Source: Paenibacillus dendritiformis (lineage in GTDB: Bacteria > Bacillota > Bacilli > Paenibacillales > Paenibacillaceae). From it: a stretch of 64,000 bases of DNA. The DNA is taken from the NCBI RefSeq assembly GCF_945605565.1, contig NZ_OX216966.1:1043001-1107000 (forward strand). The letters run 5' to 3'. Positions 60,476-64,000 of this stretch are shown here, piece by piece (the stretch's first letter is position 1; each line of letters begins with the position of its first letter). The notes under the pieces are model-generated. The model searched no databases. It had not been told where the DNA came from and saw only the letters and a list, made by a program, of their open reading frames with translations. The translations under genes and the position numbers were made by a program.

Positions 60476-62116
60476 TCATGAACCGCCATGCTGCTTGCGG
60501 TACAGGTTGGGGGAGACGCCCTCCACCTTTTTGAACACTTTGCTGAAATATTTCTCGTCCTGATAGCCGACCATCTCTCCGACCTGGGCGATGCGGAGAT
60601 GGGGGTTCAGCAGAAGCCGCTTCGCCTTCTCAATGCGGATGCCTGTCCAATAGTCGGACAGATTAATGCCGAACTGCTGCTTGAACTTGCGGGAAATGTA
60701 TTCGCGGCTGACGTAGAACCGCTGGGCCATATCTTGCAGCGACAGATCCTCGTTATAATGCTGCTCCACGTAGCGGGCGATATCGAAAATAATATGCTGC
60801 TCCCGGCCCTGCTGGGCGGACAGGGCAGCGGACAGGCGCTGCAGCGCTTCCAGCCAGTGCCGCTCCCATTCTTCCCAGGTCAGGCCGTCCCGATCCGCCA
60901 GCTGACGGAGCGGATCCTCCGCCTCCAGCTGCCCGACCAGGCCGGAGGCCGTTGCGCTGTCCGGGGCGGCTTCCTGCACGAGACGGGTGCGAAGCGCCTC
61001 CCATTCCTTCAGGCACTGCGCCCGCATCGCGGGCGTCAGCACGCCGCGGCTGCGCAGCGGCTCGCTCCACCGCCGGACGGCGGCTGCGAGCTGATCGGCC
61101 TGGCCGCTCTGCGCCGCCAGCGCCCAATCGTCCGCAGCGGCGGACAAGCGGACGGGCGCAGCGTCGGCCTCCGCCTCATCCGTTCCGCCCCGGAACGGAT
61201 GCACCTCGAGGCCGGCCTCCATCAGATTGCGCCGCGCCAGGGCTTCCTTGGCCTGCGCGTAGGCCGCGTTCAGGCCGGCGGGGAAGGGCTGGCTGCCGCT
61301 TGTCCCGAAGTGCAGCTTCCGCTGCACCGTCTGCGCCAAGCCGGCATTGATGCCCTGGAGCACGGCCTCCAGCTCGGCGGCGTCTTCCCATAGGACGATT
61401 GCCAGCTCGCTTCCGGTGCTCCAGTAGCGGAACGCCGCGCCCCGCACGCGCCCGGGCGGGTTCACGAAATCGGCGGTGATGTTGACCAGCGTGTAGAACA
61501 GCAGCTGGACATCATCGCCGAATTTGCCGCGGAATTCGCGGCTTCCCGCCGGCACGCAGGCGATCGCGAGCCGGATGCGGGAGATGCCGGCCGGGAGGCC
61601 GAATTCCGATGCCAGCCGGCGGACGTTGGCTTCATACACCGCCGGATCGTCGAGCAGGCTCGACCAGAGCTTCTCCGAGACGAGCGGCTTGAACTCGTTC
61701 ACCTGCATGCGCTGCATATGGCTAGCCTGCCGCTCCGCCTCCTCGTGCCGCCACGCCTCCACGGCCTTGGCGACCGCTTCATTGATCGCCTCGGGATCAA
61801 TCGGCTTCAGGATATAGTCGATGCCGCCATGCTGGAGCGTATGGCGCACGAGCGCGAAGTCGTCGTGGCCGCTGATGGCAATGACCTTGCAGGCGGGCGC
61901 ATGTCGGCTGATCCATTCCATCACCCCGGTTCCGTCAAGCCGGGGCATCATCATGTCCGTCATGACGATCTGGGGCTTGCAGGCGGCCAGCAGCTCGATC
62001 GCCTGCTTGCCGTCCTGTGCCTCGTGGATCGCCGTGATGCCGTGATGCTCCCAGTGCACCAGCAGCCGAATCGCCTCGCGGACATGCTTCTCATCGTCAA
62101 TGATTAACGCTTCCAT
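60476..62116 (-). CDS. AraC-type response regulator (YesN-like)
   Basis: The 546-residue protein has an N-terminal receiver domain with the phospho-acceptor Asp in VMTDMMMPRLDG (about residue 54). A long linker follows, and then an AraC double helix-turn-helix (about 445-545, LSLQDMAQRFYVSREYISRK and VGYQDEKYFSKVFKKVEG). It overlaps the sensor kinase gene by 20 bases. Such pairs in Paenibacillus control carbohydrate uptake operons, but none adjoins it here. Confidence 0.92.
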   Translation of the reverse strand: MEALIIDDEKHVREAIRLLVHWEHHGITAIHEAQDGKQAIELLAACKPQIVMTDMMMPRLDGTGVMEWISRHAPACKVIAISGHDDFALVRHTLQHGGIDYILKPIDPEAINEAVAKAVEAWRHEEAERQASHMQRMQVNEFKPLVSEKLWSSLLDDPAVYEANVRRLASEFGLPAGISRIRLAIACVPAGSREFRGKFGDDVQLLFYTLVNITADFVNPPGRVRGAAFRYWSTGSELAIVLWEDAAELEAVLQGINAGLAQTVQRKLHFGTSGSQPFPAGLNAAYAQAKEALARRNLMEAGLEVHPFRGGTDEAEADAAPVRLSAAADDWALAAQSGQADQLAAAVRRWSEPLRSRGVLTPAMRAQCLKEWEALRTRLVQEAAPDSATASGLVGQLEAEDPLRQLADRDGLTWEEWERHWLEALQRLSAALSAQQGREQHIIFDIARYVEQHYNEDLSLQDMAQRFYVSREYISRKFKQQFGINLSDYWTGIRIEKAKRLLLNPHLRIAQVGEMVGYQDEKYFSKVFKKVEGVSPNLYRKQHGGS

Positions 62117-63956
62117 TCGAGTCTAGCTCCCCCTTGATGAGTATCGTGATGCGGGTGCCGTGCGGCTCGACGGCCCCGATCCGCAGCTTCGCCTGCCCGT
62201 TGCTGAACAGCTGCAGCCGCGTCAGCACGTTGACGAGCCCGATGCCCGACGAGGTCTCGTCGGCTGCGGCGTCGCGCCACAGATCGTGGCTCGTGCGGAT
62301 GCCGAGCCGCTCCGGATGGACCTCCTCCAGCCGTTCATTCAGCTCGATTCGCCGCTGCAGCGCCATGCCGCGGCCATTGTCCTCGACGGTAATCTCGATC
62401 ATTCCCGCCTCTTCGCCATCGGCAGGCCGGCTGATGATCCGGCTGGCAATCCGCAGCCAGCCGCCGGAGCGCTCCTGCTCCAGCCCGTGCTTGAAATAAT
62501 TTTCGATCAGCGGCTGGAGCGTCATCTTCGGCACGGACAGATCCAGCGTGGCCGGATCGAGGTCGAAGCGCGCATCGAAGGCGTTCTCGAACCGCTGCGC
62601 CTGCAGCTGCATGTAGGCCTTGGCATGGTCGATCTCCTCCCGCAGCGTCACCGTGCTCTCGTCCGTATACATGCTGTAGCGCATCATGCGGGCGAGCGCC
62701 GTGACGAGCTTATAGATCTGAGGCGCCTTGTGCTGAAGCGCCAGCGTGCCGATCGATTGCAGCGCATTGTTCATGAAATGCGGATTGATCTGGGCCTGCA
62801 GCGCTTTCAGCTGGTTCGTCTTGTTCGCGATCTCCAGCTGGTACTCGCGCACGATGAGATTGTTGAGCCTGTCCATCATATTGCGGAAGCGCTTGGACAC
62901 GACGCCGATCTCGTCATTGCCGGCAGGCTGGATGTCGACGTTCAAATTGCCGGTCTGCACCTGGCTAATATAGCGGACGAGTTGGCGGATTGGGCGGGTA
63001 ATGCGGAACGACACGATAATCGTCGCGATAATAATGACGACGAGCGAGAGCGCGATCAGCAGCATGTTGACCACGGCGGCCCGGTTCGCTTCCTCCAGCA
63101 GCACATGCTTCGGAATGATTTTGATCAGCGTCATATTGACCAACGGCGTCTCGACCCGCTCATGAACGAAGAGAGAGCCGTCCGCTTCGATGCTGCCGCT
63201 TGGCGATGCCAGGAATGGAGCCGGATTATGTCCGGTCTCCTGGAACGGGCGCCCGATCGCCTCCCGATCCCCCGAATAGAAAATGACACCCTCATCATCG
63301 ACCAGATAGAACTGCTCCTTGTCCCGGGCGTAGAGCTGCTCCGCAATCCGCGACAGCGCTTCCAACTTGACGTCAATGGACAGGTAGCCAAGCCGCTCGC
63401 TTGACGGCATGCGGTAGATGGGACGGTGGAGCGTGAACACTTGAATGCTCGGGAAATAATAAGGCGACGCGTTGAAGCCGTACATTCCGCTCAGATGGGT
63501 CGGCTGCATGCTTATGCCGTCCTGCGCATAGCGCCGGACGTTCTCGTCGAGCGCAACGTCATGCATGCGGCGCGGCAGGCTTTGGATGACGAGCGTAGCC
63601 CGCTGCTGCTTGTTCCGGTATAAATAAACCTGCCAGATGTCGCCCATCGCGGCGGCGATATTTTGCAAGGAGACATAGGTATTCGCTTCCGCGGTGTAAT
63701 CGTCATAGCCCAATTCGAGCTGCCTGAAAAATTCATGATCCGTATAGACCGCCAGTGAGGTCCGGTTCAAATTGTCCAGGAGGTTGCCGAGATTGGTCTT
63801 CCCCTGAAACATAAGCTGACGGTTCTCTTCGATAGCCCGCCGCTTCAATGAATCGGTCGTATAGCTGTAAGACACGACCATCGTCGCGACCGTCGGCACG
63901 ATCGTCGCAATCAGCATGAACAGAATGAGCTTGGTGCGGATGCTGTTCCAGCGCAT
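62097..63956 (-). CDS. Sensor histidine kinase (YesM-like)
   Basis: The 619-residue kinase has a first membrane span (about 12-32), a large extracellular sensor region (about 33-290, Cache-like), a second span (about 300-322) and a HAMP domain. The His-kinase segment has QAQINPHFMNNALQSIG, where NPHFMNN replaces the usual NPHFLYN. The ATPase domain has N-box-like PLIENYFKHGLE and GRGMA. It partners the response regulator downstream. The start sits behind GGAGG; its promoter lies at the window edge. Confidence 0.93.
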   Translation of the reverse strand: MRWNSIRTKLILFMLIATIVPTVATMVVSYSYTTDSLKRRAIEENRQLMFQGKTNLGNLLDNLNRTSLAVYTDHEFFRQLELGYDDYTAEANTYVSLQNIAAAMGDIWQVYLYRNKQQRATLVIQSLPRRMHDVALDENVRRYAQDGISMQPTHLSGMYGFNASPYYFPSIQVFTLHRPIYRMPSSERLGYLSIDVKLEALSRIAEQLYARDKEQFYLVDDEGVIFYSGDREAIGRPFQETGHNPAPFLASPSGSIEADGSLFVHERVETPLVNMTLIKIIPKHVLLEEANRAAVVNMLLIALSLVVIIIATIIVSFRITRPIRQLVRYISQVQTGNLNVDIQPAGNDEIGVVSKRFRNMMDRLNNLIVREYQLEIANKTNQLKALQAQINPHFMNNALQSIGTLALQHKAPQIYKLVTALARMMRYSMYTDESTVTLREEIDHAKAYMQLQAQRFENAFDARFDLDPATLDLSVPKMTLQPLIENYFKHGLEQERSGGWLRIASRIISRPADGEEAGMIEITVEDNGRGMALQRRIELNERLEEVHPERLGIRTSHDLWRDAAADETSSGIGLVNVLTRLQLFSNGQAKLRIGAVEPHGTRITILIKGELDSNGSVNH

Positions 63957-64000
63957 GGATGTTCAACTCCTCCGGTCACAGTGTACCCGTTCGGCGGGGA

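Overview
The window reads as chromosomal DNA of a spore-forming Paenibacillus. Supporting signs are a GerA-type germinant receptor operon, a YesM/YesN-style two-component pair, a SinI/SinR-like pair, strong Shine-Dalgarno sites, moderately high GC and many hairpin terminators. A 42-residue lasso peptide precursor at 6699-6827 carries, as far as I can recall it, the same core as paeninodin from Paenibacillus dendritiformis. That species or a close relative is therefore the likely source; this rests on memory, not on a search.

Layout. 0-3 kb: the end of an exopolysaccharide cluster (flippase fragment, galE), then a tiny SinI-like antirepressor gene facing a SinR-like repressor gene. 3-8.9 kb, minus strand: a complete class II lasso peptide operon in the order cyclase, precursor, HPr-kinase-like peptide kinase, B1, B2, ABC exporter. 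Its last four genes overlap by 4 bases each, and two identical dyads lie before it. 9-13 kb: a WecA/TagO-type transferase, a SUFU-domain protein and an exported 5'-nucleotidase. 13.3-17.5 kb: class Ia ribonucleotide reductase nrdAB behind a cobalamin riboswitch and a pair of NrdR-like boxes. 18-25 kb: an old yellow enzyme, a lipase-like hydrolase, a free methionine sulfoxide reductase, the hybrid cluster protein and a B12-binding radical SAM protein.

25.3-30.6 kb looks like an accessory island beside tRNA-Thr(CGT). It holds a small secreted HINT-domain polymorphic toxin with its Imm53-like immunity gene, a secreted GH18 glycosidase under a likely cre site, a ComEC-like exported metallo-beta-lactamase protein with a DUF3006 partner, and a type I toxin/antisense RNA locus. 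A degenerate copy of the sequence just downstream of the tRNA lies at the far end.

30.7-40.4 kb: an AraC-type regulator, an ECF sigma factor with a very large anti-sigma protein and a secreted paralogue of its ectodomain, and several exported proteins (lipoprotein, papain-like amidase, lipase). 40.4-54.5 kb is mostly metabolic and respiratory: a Mn riboswitch with TerC, thiosulfate uptake tsuAB, diaminopimelate dehydrogenase, msrA, cydAB with a Rex-like site, a MocR regulator, an M42 peptidase, a phosphohexomutase and a MarR regulator. 54.6-64 kb: the germinant receptor operon, a TspO-like protein, a DUF2062 protein and the two-component pair.

Two families of short intergenic repeats occur, one in arrays whose units switch orientation in the middle. 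I saw no insertion sequence, prophage or CRISPR array.
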